Positions 1-13,800 of a stretch of 64,000 bases of DNA are shown here, piece after piece. Origin of the DNA: Macrocystis pyrifera (Eukaryota > Sar > Phaeophyceae > Laminariales > Laminariaceae); NCBI GenBank assembly GCA_031763025.1, contig JASSKH010000020.1, forward strand, positions 1,302,001 through 1,366,000, given 5' to 3'. Position 1 is the first letter of the stretch. Every line of letters begins with the position of its first letter. Both the position numbers and the translations under genes were made by a program. Under the pieces are notes generated by a model that ran no database searches, was not told the DNA's origin, and was given only the letters and a program-made list of their open reading frames with translations.

Positions 1-1050
1 TTTGGGCCAAAATCAGGTACATCCTAAAACCAAGTAAAAAACGCGCGCCACGAGCGGTGTGATGTCCATGACAGTCTGGTAAAACAAAAATGGGCCTAAA
101 GCATTAAGCGTGGCACATGGCCTCCAAAATCTGAGTTGTTTTCTTTTCTTCAGGGTGTAGGTACCACGGGCTCGACTTGGACCTGCAAAGAGTCACTATT
201 AATATGCTTCGTTTGGTTTCGCCACGGCGGTCGCGCGAAGAGTATTTACTCTGGCGCCCCCCCCCCCGTTGACAGCCTTAAAGCTTCCAGACCATCCTCG
301 CGGAACCGCCTGGTCGGCACGAAATTATCTTGCCGTAACAAACCTGAGACCACCTCGACGCGGGGGGTGGTGCAGACGAAACGCCGAGTGTCCATGGTGA
401 TGTAAAGACTGCTGTGAACATAGAAAACAACAGAGTACGCACAACAACTATTAATAACTGAATGAAGCACATAGGCAAGCACATAGGCACACCCCGAACG
501 AGAAAAAGTGAAACCAGCGTACGCATGTATGCATGTATACACATCATACGGACTTTTACGTACGACCTACGAGTACAGAGTTTATACGTGAATACAGGAG
601 AATTTCGAGCGAAGGAGGGCAGACGCATACGGAGAGAGAAAACAGTGTACGTATGGCCCCTCTGATTGGTTCAAAGTTGGCCAAATCAGTTGAAAGCTAG
701 ACAGAACAGAAAAAGTCAGTTGTACCTTGGCCTTTTCGTGCCAAAATCAGTTACAATGTCAGCGTGGCCAATAGCAGGGCTCCTGGTGTGTGTTTTGTAC
801 TTGATTTCAGTATGTAACTGTTTTTGGCACAAAAGTGGCTAGGTATACCTGATTTTGGCAAAAACCTTTTTTTTTTTCGACTTTGGATTTATTTTGGAAC
901 AGCACATCCACCTTGCTTTTCTGACCTACTATTGAATATTTATACGTATGATACAACAGGTGCAAGGTATGTGTTTTGACTCTAGGCCACGGAGTTTAAG
1001 CGCGCTTGCTTGTGGCGTGCGGTCGTACCTCGACCTTTCACAGCTAGTTG
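1..1050. other. No gene recognised
   Basis: Only short overlapping open frames with no family resemblance are visible. There is a run of 11 C at 257-267 and a T-rich stretch near 866-878. The phrase 'ccaaaatcag' and close variants recur at about 7, 731 and 847, which hints at an old dispersed repeat. Confidence 0.5.
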
Positions 1051-1054
1051 CCCC

Positions 1055-1670
1055 CAATAATTGACACCAAAGCAAAGTATGTCAGAGAAAATACTGTGGG
1101 TACTTTGTGCGCTACCTTGGATGCCGCCTGTTGTGCTTCAAGTATCTCGGGGTTCTGTAATGCGGGTACTGCAGGTACCCAAAATATATGTTTTTCGTCC
1201 ATTGGCAGTGTTCGTACTGCGAGTAATCGAAGTACCGAAGTACCCGATATGCTCAGTATACTTCGGAGCATGACGTATACTTTGACCGTCGGTGCACCGT
1301 GTCGACAATTCTCGGGCCCGTTGTTGGGTACAAAACACTCACGGATGGTCCCACGAGTGGGAGTTGGAGCAAATTACGTTCGCTAGGGGCAATTGGAGTA
1401 CTTGGAGCACTTGCTGTATTTCGGGAATATGTACTGCGAGGAGTATGTACTTCGAGCGAGTACTGTCGGTATGTCGAGGTTCTCTGCTCCGGATACTCCC
1501 TGTACTCCAAATACACCGTGTTTCGATACTGCGGGTACATTTGCGCCTGTGATGTCGGGATTCCGTACTGCTCACATACTCTGTACTCTCAGTAATTGGG
1601 CCCTCTCAGTACTCGCAGTATTCTTGCTGCCAGTACTCCAATACTCCCAGTACTCGGACTACGAAAAAAA
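1055..1670. repeat. GTACT-rich degenerate short tandem repeat
   Basis: The segment is packed with variants of a 10-15 base unit such as 'gtactgcgggtac' and 'agtactcgcagtac', on both strands because the core is nearly palindromic. Several stop-free frames on both strands fall here and are best explained by the repeat. No conserved protein is visible. Confidence 0.7.
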
Positions 1671-4600
1671 TATAGAGCATCATCCACTGCTGTGTCTGTG
1701 AAATCTTGATTTAATCTTGAGCGCCAAGAAACACATGTTTTGCGGAAATACATTTTGTATGTGTGCTGGATTTTACTCAGCCGATCATGACGTATTATCT
1801 AGAAACCTCGACCTCACGCAACTTTTTGTACGTACGTTTTTACGCCGCGAGCATTGAATGGACTGCCGCGAGTTAACCGTTCAGGATTGCCGGTATACAT
1901 TCTTTTGGAATATTGTGAGGGTAATGATCCCACACTATTTCCACAAACAGTAGGAAATAGTCTATCCTCAAACGTATGTGTCCGTTTGTTCTTCAGTGGA
2001 TGCAGTTACTGTGTTAATAGTTTTGAAAAGGTGTGCATTTATCTCATAGGAGTATTGCTTGGTTCTTGCGCCACTCCCCTAGGCAACTTCCGGAGGGGCA
2101 ACTCGTATTTTGTACGAGGGCTTCGGTACACGATGATATAACGAAAGATTTGTTGTACGGACTCGACGAACGTACACGATCCCGGAATCACCGGTACGGA
2201 GCAAAACAATCCAATGATACACTGCAGCAGGCACGTATAGGCCAATACCAATGTCACCGACAAGCACTACTGTAGTGCTGACAGCGCAGCGCGGATATGC
2301 CACGTGTGTATAGCACGCAGCCTGCTGTTGCTGTTGGCACACTGTGCTGAGCACAGCTAGAGCAGTGGCAATGTTGGATCACACACAGCACTACGCAGAA
2401 GAGGCTGCAGGGAGAGAGATGACGATACAGGTACGTCAGCCCCTAGGTATGTATGTGTGCAAAACAAATATGCCAAACGATGGAAAATGGACGGCAGGCC
2501 CCGATAAACACAACCAGACACAGTAATACTGCGATTATGGGTCTGTTGTACACGCACGCCGTGTGGGCGGCAGCTTTGTACCGATGGGATATGTGCACCT
2601 TGTCTGTTGTATACGTGGTATATGTCTGGACTGTGTGCTACCGGCTCATGAGAGCCTAGGGAAGAAAACATACGCCATTATTTAACAGGTGCATACGTAC
2701 AACATAAGGCTTCTCGTACTGAAACCAAGGAAATCGTCTTATCCACTTTCGCCGGAAAAAAACGTTTCAGAGTCCGCCACGCGCCTCAGAGTGTACGGGT
2801 CAAGCCTGGACGTCGCCCAATGTGTCCGGCCGGGCTTCCCCACCCGACTATTTCGTTTTGGCCAAAAGCGCTCACAGGAAGAAACATGTTCGGAAGAGGA
2901 CGAAAATTTGGCAAATATAACTATTTATATACACGACCATACTCACACCCCGCCTGCTCCCGTGCATGACAAGGCACGACATTGCAGGTTTGATACATCC
3001 CGATATAATAATCAACTCATATCAAACTCAAAAACTCAACTGCAGCTAAGAAATCAATTTCTCGAATCAACCCTCAAATCCTCAAACCAGTATTGGAATC
3101 TTCAAATCCACAGCCTCTGTGGCAAACACGGAAAAATATCGAAATCCAGTGCCAAGTAAAACGGCACTTAACGCGGAATTGATCAGAATATAAGAATTCG
3201 TCCACTCTGAAGGACAAACACATATCTGTTAACATCCTCCCTGAATATCCTCGATGAACTGGATATACCAGTACCCAGTACGGGACTAGCTAAGTGTAGA
3301 AATATCAACACCGAAATACACACGTAAAAACAGATTTTCTACTCCCTCAAGAATTTTTTACATTTCTCCAAGTGTAGGTCAAATCCTGTAAAACAAAAAG
3401 TGCGCATAAAACGCAACCAATGGGGTATTTATAAAAAATAACAGGTAAAACACATTCAGTCCGGATCGTGCGCGCCCCTTGGCGCTTCATGGTCTCCTCA
3501 GTCCTGGAAAAAAACTCTTTCACAACCAATTATATAGGAATTTATTGCAATTCGTGAACAAAATCAAAGTAGTCTATCCATTCTAAATCAAATTAATGAT
3601 AGAAAATCTAAAGACATTTCGCGGGTCGGTGACGGTGGTTGCTTCATGTGCTTCGTCGTCGCAACAAGCGCAGATATCCTCTGACTGCTGCCGTTGTTTA
3701 CGGTGCTGTTGGACTTGCTGCTGAACCTGCAACTACTGCTCTCCAGCGCCTGCGCCACCAGTGCCGTGCGCATCTACCACGTCCAACTCAAACTCGGCCC
3801 TGCTTGGATGGCGCTGCTGCATTTGGTGCGGCATCTCCTGCCTATTCTGTCGCGTCCTTTTCTCCAGGACTTCGATATTTTCTTCTCTGTTCCCACGCTG
3901 GCTCCCGGACTATCAACAGGCACATCATTTAGATCAGACATGCTGGGATTATGTTTCCACCTCCCTAGTTTGGCCTGTGATACGCTGAACGATAGACGAT
4001 CACGGGCTTTCGATAATGTGTTGATTGGCCTCTAAAGGTATAGACACAGCTGGCACGGAAACGCGTGGTTGCCTTCAGACAATATGATGGAACTCCTACT
4101 ATAATATATCCGAGCTGTCAAGTCGACTGGCCTCACATAGAGCAACATCTACGAGTGGCGTCGGTGGGCTCACAGACTACACCGATATTCCCATATCCCA
4201 CTACCAGAACGCCTTTTCCACCATGGAACTTCTCAATGTACCATGGATCTCATGTGTCGTGTTCTAGAGAGTGCAACACAACAGGGCCACACACTAGTAG
4301 GGCACGACCCCAACCTCATGAGATGTAAACAATATTTATGACACCCACATGGAAATGACCGCCGCGAATCATTTCTGGAGCATCAAGAACAACACTAAAA
4401 CTCGTAGACCGATGAGAAATTCCATTGGGCAAGTATACCACGACATATGTAGTAAAATGCTGATGGTACTCGAATGATGTTAGGGTATGGAACCCGGTCG
4501 GTAAGAAGGTAGCTGCCCACGGCTACCTCTATCGTAGCACGCGTGGAATTGTATGGAATCTATCCCCAGCCAGGCCACTGTCGGCAAAAAAAAACACACG

Positions 4601-6377
4601 CACCTGTCGTTCATGATTGACCGATGGAGTAGGATGATGGAAACTACATTATACTCAATTTTTTAGAACGTCATCAAACGAATATTGAAATAGCCCTGCC
4701 CCTTTATGTCGTGTAAATGGAACAACCGGGTAACACGTGCAGTTGTCTCACGCCTCCCACCCCTCTCTTGTACTGCGACGTTAACACTGCCGTCGACATC
4801 GGCCAAATGCACACTGATTCGTGGCAGGTTGTAGTCCTGCTGCTGCCGACGACCTGGGGAATCGATGCGTTCAGCCGTCGCGTTCCGACCGGCCGCACTC
4901 CTAGTCCTGCACGCTGCCACTGGGTCGGCGCTTGGCGGAGTAGAGACCGTCATATCATCCTGTAACTCCACAACCTACTTTTCCGTGAGGTACCATCGGT
5001 ACCCGTGTCACGGTCCGTGCTCTGCGGAGTGGCGCGAGTGAAGGTTGCGTGTCATTAAAACAGACGTATTTTTTAAGCACATATGTAGCCGTAGTGATAA
5101 CGACCTTTCGCTAAAAACCGTTGTTGGCAGACTGTTCCAGCAGTCCACCGACGACAATAGGAGTGTGTATCTTGCCCCCTCGGAGTGAATGTTTGGGTGA
5201 CAGAGCTTCGTTGTGAGGGATAAATGTGAAGGTGGGATTGACGAGGCGCAAACCGTATCGAGCAACGTCATGGTGGAGGTGTTAGTACTTTAATTTCTGA
5301 AGTCCTCACACGAGGAGAATCGCGTACTCCCGGAACCAAGGTTTCGAAGATTTATTTCGCGCCCCCCGATCGTTTTTTCTATGAGTTAGTCCTAACACAT
5401 GCTTGCCGGCAGATACCTGATATACTACTGTACAGTAGATAAGCAGCACGCTTCATAACCGGTGCGTGTTCATGCACGGAACTCAGCCGGGAGGGAAATG
5501 TAAAGTAAAGACGTGCGGCTCCCACGGTGGGATGGGTCTATGTTGTTACAAGAACGTGTATCGAAGTCATCTGCGTAGTACCAGGCACAGCTTTAAACGG
5601 GTTCCGCGCTGCTACATATACCCTTGTCCCGTGGACTCGTCATACCTCATTTGGTCCCGCGCTATTTGACTCCGTTCACGCCTTATCACACACGTTTTTT
5701 GACGTCTACACAACGGTATGATATTTCCAGACAAATGTCTACGGACCGGATTTATTCGGTTAGGGTTGTTTGTGGCATGTGTCTCGGCTCGCACGACGCG
5801 CAGCGGATTTAGGCAAGTACATATCCGTTGTCATTTTCAATTTCCGTGAGACAAACTCCTGAGCAACGATTCAGAATGGACACCATGTCCTTGAGCGTCA
5901 GGTCGTTTGTGTATTCATGTGGAACTCGTGACCCTGACCTAGCGTGTTGGCGATATGATCTGGAGAAGAACGGTAGTCGAAATGGGCAATGCAATTGCAT
6001 GCTGAAGATACATACACGACGGGTAAAGCACACGTTCCACACACCGGCTGTAGTACAACACTACGGTCCCTTTCACTGGGAAATTCCCTTCTGATCATGC
6101 TGCCAGGCTAGAGGCCAAGGAATACTATGTTAACGCCCCCCGCGTGAACCTCGATCCACTAAACAAGTATCGTGGGTAACAGTTGTAGAGGCAGAGGTTT
6201 GAACTACTATCAGGTGGTGAGACCTGGAAACAATCTGTTGCCCCTATTAGTTTTGCAAGAGGTGTGATTCCATTATACGTTTCGATACATGCTAGTCGTT
6301 ATGGTGTGTATGGAGGTGCCTTGACATTTGCTTCCACGTTCAAACGCCTACACGGTGATCGTGGTTCGTGGTTACAG
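1671..6377. other. No gene firmly recognised
   Basis: A frame open over about 156 codons at 2689-3159 is rich in Asn, Gln and Ser and ends in low-complexity 'aaatc' sequence. It has no recognised motif. At 3620-4035 the sequence is open in several frames on both strands with Ala/Leu-rich translations and a phrase resembling 'GDGGCF'. This could be remnant coding DNA, but I cannot assign it. The rest is plain intergenic-looking sequence. Confidence 0.4.
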
Positions 6378-6543
6378 ATCTGCCTGGGCAGCAAAAGATG
6401 AAGCTTGCCACCAAAAACTCTCTCTCGACATGTGGGCCTTTATGAAAGCTCAGGGATCCGCCCAGGACGCCGACGCCCAGCACGTGTACCAGGAATGCTT
6501 GCGGCAGCCGGAAATAGGGCTGGTAGAGATAAATACTGCTGAG
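6378..6543 (+). CDS. Candidate internal exon, function unknown
   Basis: A 166-base stretch is bounded by a convincing acceptor (gttacag before 6378) and a consensus donor (GAG then gtatgt at 6544). The frame in between is open and its composition is protein-like: charged and helical, with phrases such as AAKDEACHQK and DADAQHVYQECL. It begins with one base of a split codon and ends in phase 0. The strand matches the peptidase gene that starts being recognisable at 10.7 kb, so it could be one of that gene's 5' exons. It cannot splice directly to 10719, which needs an upstream exon ending with one base over. I do not recognise a family. Confidence 0.4.
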
Positions 6544-8927
6544 GTATGTGTGAGATAATAAAAACGAGGGAACGTCGTCTGGATATCATCGGCAAGGAAT
6601 ATCTCGTCGATCGTATACAAACTTACGTTGGACAAACTAAGGACGTGAATAGAGCACAATTGTTTTGGTTGATTGCTAGTGAGCGCTTGAGAGCAAACAA
6701 GCTTTCGTGGGGGTTTGTTCGTGATGTGACTTGCGTACTGTACGTACTCGACGACGTCGCCCGTTGGCGTCCTCGCGGCAATCGAGCCATACACTTGAGC
6801 TGAGCGAAAAAGCGACGTAACGAGAAGTATTTTTTTGCCATAGACTTTGAAGAGTAGCTTTGAGGCGAAATACCAGACGTGTCATCAATGAGTACAGCTT
6901 AGCAAGTAGAACACCCAGTCCCTCCACAATTAATAGCTGTTTGAAAAAGCGACCGGGCGTTTCGAATAATTTGTTATACAGGCACTATGCGAGCCATTTC
7001 CAATATGTTGGTAGACCTCGTCGTTTGACCGGTTTCGCGCCCTTTCGTGCAATCTCGCGCCTGTAGCGAGCAAATACCAGAATGTTCAACGTTATAAAAC
7101 AAAGTTTCATGTATAAGAGGCATACTACGACAAGGTACGTCTTGTACCACGTTCGAGTTACTTATCTTTGTGCCAAAGCAAAGGGGTCAGTTGGTCCTCG
7201 TATTATTTCTCTATACGGTCGTTGTTCAGCCCACAACGGCATTATTACCGACTGGTGGGGCCTCTCAGCTTAGGAACGACCCCATTTCGTTAAATTTGGC
7301 AAGACGGTTCGGCATCGGCCTCGTAGGTGGTCGTGGTACTGCAATTAAATAATGCGTACGTTCGTGCAAAAGCTGTCCCTGCGTTGTGAATATCGATAAT
7401 CAAACGTGGACTTTACCGCGAAAATAATTTGTTGAACACCTCTTGCAGCATTGGTGCCACTGACAGAGCAGCTATAAAATAATTTTGGTTGATGCCATAA
7501 CACACAGAGCGTTCATGAGCTTCGTGTTACGAAAAACAAACATCAATGTTCTGGACGTCAAAAAGCATACTATCGTTTTTGCCCTTTTCAGAGCAAGCAA
7601 TAGCCCCCACCCGTGCAAAGCAGGGCTGCTATACGGGCACGACACGCCGTAGCTGCGTGTGCTGCCGCTGTTGTGCGTTTTGGGTGTCCGTTGTTGAATC
7701 TGTTTTTCTCTCTACGCATAAACCACGGCGGAAACCAAGGAAAGACCCTTTGTCGATACACTGTGGAGTCTGGAAGGGGCGTGTTGAACAGCGTTTCACG
7801 ACACGTCGTATGTGGAATCCCGCGTTTGGCAAACCTGCTTAATCCACACTAACTGAACTCTTTGCATGATTAATTCCATCCACTGTTATTCAGATAAAAC
7901 ATTTTTTTGTTGCCAATGAGAAACGAAAAACATCTGCCTCGTGCGGATACCTCGAAAAGTTTTCGTTAAAACTCGTACTCAAAATGCTTCGATAATGAAT
8001 AACTTGTGTGCCTGGAGTGTGTTATCATGTTGGCACACAGAGTGCTATTTACGATAGTTTCGTGCTAGGTAGTCGTCATGTCCTATATTCCACGTGGTAC
8101 AAAACCGACGATAGGGTACCTACGCGAAACTAGAGTCTGCTCCCGGTGCCAATTATGTCGCGGTGACGAGCTCCGGATCCCTGCTGCCTGCAGGATTAGT
8201 TAACGACCGACCATGCCGAGCACTCCCCTCTGGTGCCATGCAGCAAGGAGATGCTCAGTGTCAACATGTTGAACTGTGTCACAGGGGGCGTGTTCCCTAA
8301 AGGAACCCAAGCAACCTCGAAACATTCTTCAAGGATACGAGAAAACCTGTTCGGCATTAGGTCAACCCGTCTATCCGTAGGAGACAAGGTCGATCTTACG
8401 TCGCAGCGAAAGGATCGCTTGCGACTTCCGTCGGCGACTTGGCAGGCTCTTCGAGGGCTGGTTGTAGAGATATGCATTGGTGCATACGTGTTTCCGACGT
8501 CTACGATACATACGTAACAATCCCACCCTTCTCAGTAGAGACACACACATAAAACATACTTGATTTTGTACATTCACGAGCTCACGTACGTCTGATATGA
8601 TCGCAGTAGCTGCTTGAGAATCATTGCACATTGGGACCAGTACCAGCGATAGAGAGATACCCTGGTAAGATATAACAACTCGTGCCGTAGACGCGTAGAT
8701 GTCACTAGTAGTAGGACGTTGACTTGTTCATTTTTTCAGCCCCTCGCCAGCACGTAACCAGGAAAAATTACACGAAATCTTGGTGCACACGACTGTGAGT
8801 CTTCGTTCTGTTTCGTTTATGAAAATACAACGTGTTGCATTATCGTCGAAGACATAAATAATTTTGTCGTCAACTCAATCGCTCGAATATGAGCCACCAC
8901 ATGCTGCAGTGCACGAGTAGTGTCCTC
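6544..8927. other. No gene recognised
   Basis: Open frames of 60-98 codons occur, for example at 7546-7842 and 8233-8517. Neither shows a family motif or a clear pair of splice sites. Confidence 0.4.
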
Positions 8928-9040
8928 ACAATTACGGGGGTCCATAGTTAACAGGACCAAACTTTGTTTGTTAAAAAAGGTAAATATATAGGTTTTTATG
9001 TACACCATAGGTCCTATTAACTATGTACCCCCGTAATAGT
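8928..9040. mobile_element. 113-bp MITE, copy A
   Basis: The two ends form a long inverted repeat: ACAATTACGGGGGTCCATAG on the left and the complement of ACTATTACGGGGGTACATAG on the right. The TTAACAGGACC and GGTCC arms continue inward, and the short centre is AT-rich ('aaatatataggtttttatgtacaccat'). The same structure and length recur at 40372, 59181 and 59314. It has no coding capacity. It is therefore a non-autonomous DNA-transposon derivative. Superfamily is not certain and no clear target duplication is seen here. Confidence 0.85.
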
Positions 9041-10718
9041 ACTTGTGCAGTATCGGTGTTTTTGCCTTCCGCAAATGTGCACCCTGCGCATTCACGCTGA
9101 ATACTCAGAGATATCCCATGAAATAATATGAAAATGAGAAACCCAAACAAAAAGATCATTTTCGTAAGAAGTAACACGGTTTTGACCACGACTACTGTAC
9201 GGATAAGAACTAGTACCGACTGACTCATCGAAACAATTTTGCTGGACTATTGCTTCACGCGAATGCATCCTACGTCGTCGCTTCTCCCGGTGTCCACAAT
9301 ATGAAGTTTGTGAAATTATTGTCACCATGTCAGCTGTGAGTTTGATCTATTGAGTACTTGATACCTATCGTTTCAAACGAAGACCAGAAAATATGAACGT
9401 AGGTGACAGTTGTGCATTAAAATGGAAATACTTTGTTTCTATCTTGCGTACAATCGCCATGCCATTCCTTCTAAGAGGATAACTGCAAAGCCATTATTGC
9501 GCATTGAATACGTTGGTGTAGGTAAACGTATACGCACATCAATGCGTTCCACACGCCGGCAAGACTTATCTCAAAACGCGAGACGCGTCCGTACCTTTAC
9601 ACGCTGTGTCCCCCGTCTCTTCGTCGCTATCATCGTCGATAAAAAAGAACTGGAAATCGGACACTCTCAGCGAAGCTCCCGGGGAGATTGTGAGCGAGAA
9701 GGAACACGCGGTGTCTCTTCTATGCAAGGGTGCAGAGGATCTCGAAGGCAAGGCAAATTTGTAGAGACCCACAACACCCCACGGGCCAGGTGTTACTTGG
9801 TAGCTCAAACGGACACGGTTTACCTCTACTTATAAAATAATAACCTGGGTTATGTACCCACTCTACACGTCGGAACAAACGGCTACAAACCGTACCCCCA
9901 AAAATGTGGTCACAGACCGTGACACACTGCAGCACCAAAGTTGAAAATAGTGTCAAATTTAATAAATCAAGTGGAAATGCCAACGTAACAGGTACGAGAA
10001 CACAACAGCACATACATGCCCGCCCAGGAACTAAGAGTAAAAATACTTCCAAGTATTAAACTCTACAACGTATAGTTAGTGGTATAGTGCATCGATCTTA
10101 GCAACTATCAACTTGGGGCCGGCTCAGGGTGTCCATACATGGTTGTTGCTGGAAATACGCCGCAACCACGGATGTAGCCGCCAAACGTGGGGCTGCTAGC
10201 TCAATGTGTGCGGTGCACATTTAAATTAATACCAACGTTCGCGCGAAAAAGGGATGCGACTACTTCTCAGCGCTTGATTTTCCGAGAAGGGGAAGGTCCT
10301 CAATACGGATGAAGGTGTTTTAAGAAAGCCTTGGCAGAGAGCTTTCCGAAACGATAATGCCAGACGTTACACCCTTAATGTTGCCAAGACCACAAGCGCT
10401 GCACAATACAAGTACCCCAGTGCGGACGCAATGCCCGCAAAATAATTTTACATTCATCGCACCGACGCTGGATACCGTTCACATGGGTCACACGCCCATA
10501 GTGAGTGACACGTGTACCGCTGTTGTTGGTTTTTCGTCTAAAAAATACATTCCATGCGACCTAAGTATCGACACGTCAACCGCGAAGAATTGACAACAAG
10601 AAATCCCACCTTCATGCTTCCTGTACGAAATATGTGCCAACGTGAGTTTTGGGTTGCCGTGTCATTTCTCGCACACTATTTTCAGTCATTTGCCGTACTG
10701 AAGCGGCCACTAAGGCAG
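9041..10718. other. No gene firmly recognised
   Basis: A 141-codon frame on + (9410-9835) overlaps an 80-codon frame on - (9566-9808). The minus frame contains an acidic run (IDDDSDEETGD) that looks protein-like. Splice sites are not convincing for either. Additional 5' exons of the downstream peptidase gene may lie here unseen. Confidence 0.35.
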
Positions 10719-10813
10719 CGCGGGTTGTGCCAACAGTTTCTTCAGAAGGTTCAACTCCGAGAAACCGCAGGCGCCTACAGACTACTCCAAGCGAGGCCGG
10801 CGTGGCTCACCAG
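10719..10813 (+). CDS. Peptidase exon, pre-catalytic segment (first one recognised)
   Basis: The acceptor is 'taaggcag' and the frame is open to VAHQ at the 3' end. The donor is CAG then gcaagt, a GC donor with otherwise perfect consensus. The exon starts with two bases of a split codon and ends in phase 0. It encodes a basic linker with an RRRL stretch, ending near the place where related proteins have a 'V(T)SQ-D' phrase. Assignment rests on phase and position more than on strong similarity. Confidence 0.5.
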
Positions 10814-13800
10814 GCAAGTGATATAAAGCAATGCCACAGGTTTAGGTGGTGCCTTGTTCTCTGACCTCCTGACATCAGGGGCTCAGCATCTCGGTCGAAA
10901 CATGAACTTCCAACAAAATGGTTCGCGCGGTCCGACCAATATCTCTATGGGCTAGTAATTAAAACAAGTTAATAATAAACGTTTTAGACAAACCGGTTGT
11001 CACTTAGCTAGCCCACCCGGTCGTGAAATAAACGCCAAACCATGCAACCCTTTCCGTGGGATGGTTTTTTGAACGTCAGTGTGAAAAACACTGAAATCTA
11101 GCTCGTCGAGAGTTCGAGTATACTGGAATATCGGCTTGAGGACGTTGTCCCCCAACGAATACGAATGGTAGCCGCGTGTGGATTTTTGCCAGAACTTGCT
11201 CATGTGCTTCAAGCACCACAATACGAAGGTATTCGCGTCTAGGTCCTCGAAATTGAGGAACTCGTACCACGGCGAAATTACGATCCGCATGCACGCCACG
11301 CTGCAGGTTGACGAGCTGATCAAGGGGCTCGAAGATCTTGGTTGTGTTCGGACAAAGGGCGAGGACCAGACCATTTGCGTTATGAGCGACAGTTTCGACA
11401 ACAACGGGCTCGCCACTGAGTTACAAACAATGGGCGACCTCCCTCCCGTTACTGTCGTGAAGGTGATATTTTCCAGACGGACGCGGGTGTGATCCTTGGG
11501 CCGCTCCGTCCATGCTTTTCTGTGGTCGTTTCGGACGTGGTTCGCGGCTCCCCAGATGGGGCTGGTATACGTACAGCAAAGGCGTTGTTACTGCACCCCT
11601 AGTCGGCTTGGTCAGCAAGGGCATTTCATCCTCTCGATTGGTCCATATGTTCTTGCACCGACGGAAACAGTCTATGAGCCGTTCAATAGCAGTGGTTCCA
11701 TGAGCATTTGCATTTGAATATGAGATACACTCTTTGGTAATAGGGCCGTTAACAAAATAGGCGGTATCATCGCTTGCCTATTGTTTGAAGTTTACTTGCT
11801 GAAACAACATAACATCGGAGCGTGGGGATGGTCCCGCACCTCGACATAAACCGCAGTCGACGATGAATAGTGACCATACTCATGATGAGGGCTGATTTCA
11901 GTTGTTGGTTGTTTCAACACCCTTCTCGTGTTTCTTTGAAAAAGGACTTGTCATATTCCGGCAGCAGTTGTGCATGATGCGCGGTGTTCACTGTTGACAA
12001 ATATGCTCTCCTTTGCATATTAGGTAAGCGATTTGACAGAATTAATCTTGAAGTATGATTCGCTGTTCGTGGTCATGATGGAAGAGAGCTCGGACAAAGT
12101 GTAACTGTAACGTAAAGTAGGTATGTCGTCTGGAAAGGAGTACCCGTCATCTTTCGCTCATCACGCAAATTGTTTCTGTCGACATGTGGTTGATGTGTTG
12201 AGCTCACAATATAAACCACGTTGGACGCATCACTCGATTGTATTATGTCGCAGCCAATACAGTGTTTTTTTCTCGAAAGGGTGCGCCCAATCGAGCAGGG
12301 TAACTGTGGGGTGTGCGTTAAGAAATCATTATCACGATGCGTGATACTCTTCACAGAAACTGATAGCGTGATTCGTACCAAGACCGAAACACCGGGGTGC
12401 TACCCAGCTGCTTGCGTAACTCACTCCGCATTCGTTACCGTGTTTGTTCCTCGGTTGTTCCCGGTCTTATGAACACGTCCAGGAAAACCCGTTTTCCCAT
12501 GGCACCGACAAAGGTACGCTAATCTTCCAATGCCGGTAAAATCCACCACGTAGTATGGAAACGAAAGAGTTTCACCGGGTACACCGGTCCCTCTTTCGAC
12601 CAATTTATAATCATACTTTGGAGTGCGTGGATGATGCGCGTGGTTGGCACACGATTATTGGACTGGCAGGGACGCATTCGTCGTGGAGTGTAGGCGGCAT
12701 ACCCGGGACGAATAAATGTTTCAGAGCTGTCTCATGCCAACTGGCTGTCGGATAGTTGTCCAAAATGTTAGGACTCTTGTACTTGACTCTTAGATAGCTA
12801 GCTCCCACCGAGGTCGACTTGACTTTACATGTAGGTCCGGTACATGAGAAAGGTTCTGAGTGCATGGAGTGATTTGGGTAATTTCCTTTCAGATCGTGGT
12901 TTCTTAGTATACCAGTTCGTTGGTATGGACACATCGACAGCTTATAAAGTGGGATTCTGTTCATCCACGCAACACCTGTATCCATGGTGTTCCACGATAC
13001 ATACAACACTATTTTGATAGCGTTCAAGCAACTGAAGAAAAGATACCGTACGAACCGAGGTGGAAAAGCGTGATGCGTCTATAGTGACATATAAAGGCTG
13101 TTGATCGTGTTCTCGAGCGTGATCATATTTTGCGTTTATGCTACCTTTAGTAGCAGGCCGTACGAGGAGCAGTTCCGATAGCGCCAGAGGGCTAGAGTGT
13201 GCTTCGCTATGAAAAGCGACGAGCGTTGGCCATTTAAAACAAACAACGAAGTATTAACTTGGCCGTATACGTGACAAGCTGCAGATGTTCGACTCATGTG
13301 GCCACTCTATACCCAGATGAACCTGTTAATCGATTTTCTCTCGGCTAGACATGAACGTCACTCTTCGTGATGATTAGAGCACTATCATAACAATCCAAAC
13401 GATACCAACTTTACACTTCGATGAAACTGCTGCACATGCACCATCATGGACTCCACCAATTTTTTGCGGTAAAGTTCTCTTACCATCCCCCGGTGCGGGT
13501 GCTTGTCCGTGTGTCACGTTTCGAAGGATCTGCTATGATCGAGGTGGCCTTCGACATCGCTAGTGGAGCAAACTTTAAGTTCAACACGGCTATCTTGGGA
13601 CAACTGGCGAGTGGGCAGGACTCAATACTCGTTGTGTACTGCTGTACTAAGCGTCCTACACACCCGTTGCTGTGACGTTAGCGAGTTTCGCACCACAAAA
13701 ACGTTTACATCTTGCGGGAATATGCGGTAGCTAAGGCCGATATGACAGACACTGATTCCACCCCTCCCCTGTTCGTCGTTGAGGCGTTCCCTCTCTGAGA

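Noticed and set aside
3620..3700. OTU-like 'GDGGCF' phrase
   Set aside because: Only a few residues match, the frame stops soon after and no catalytic His region follows.
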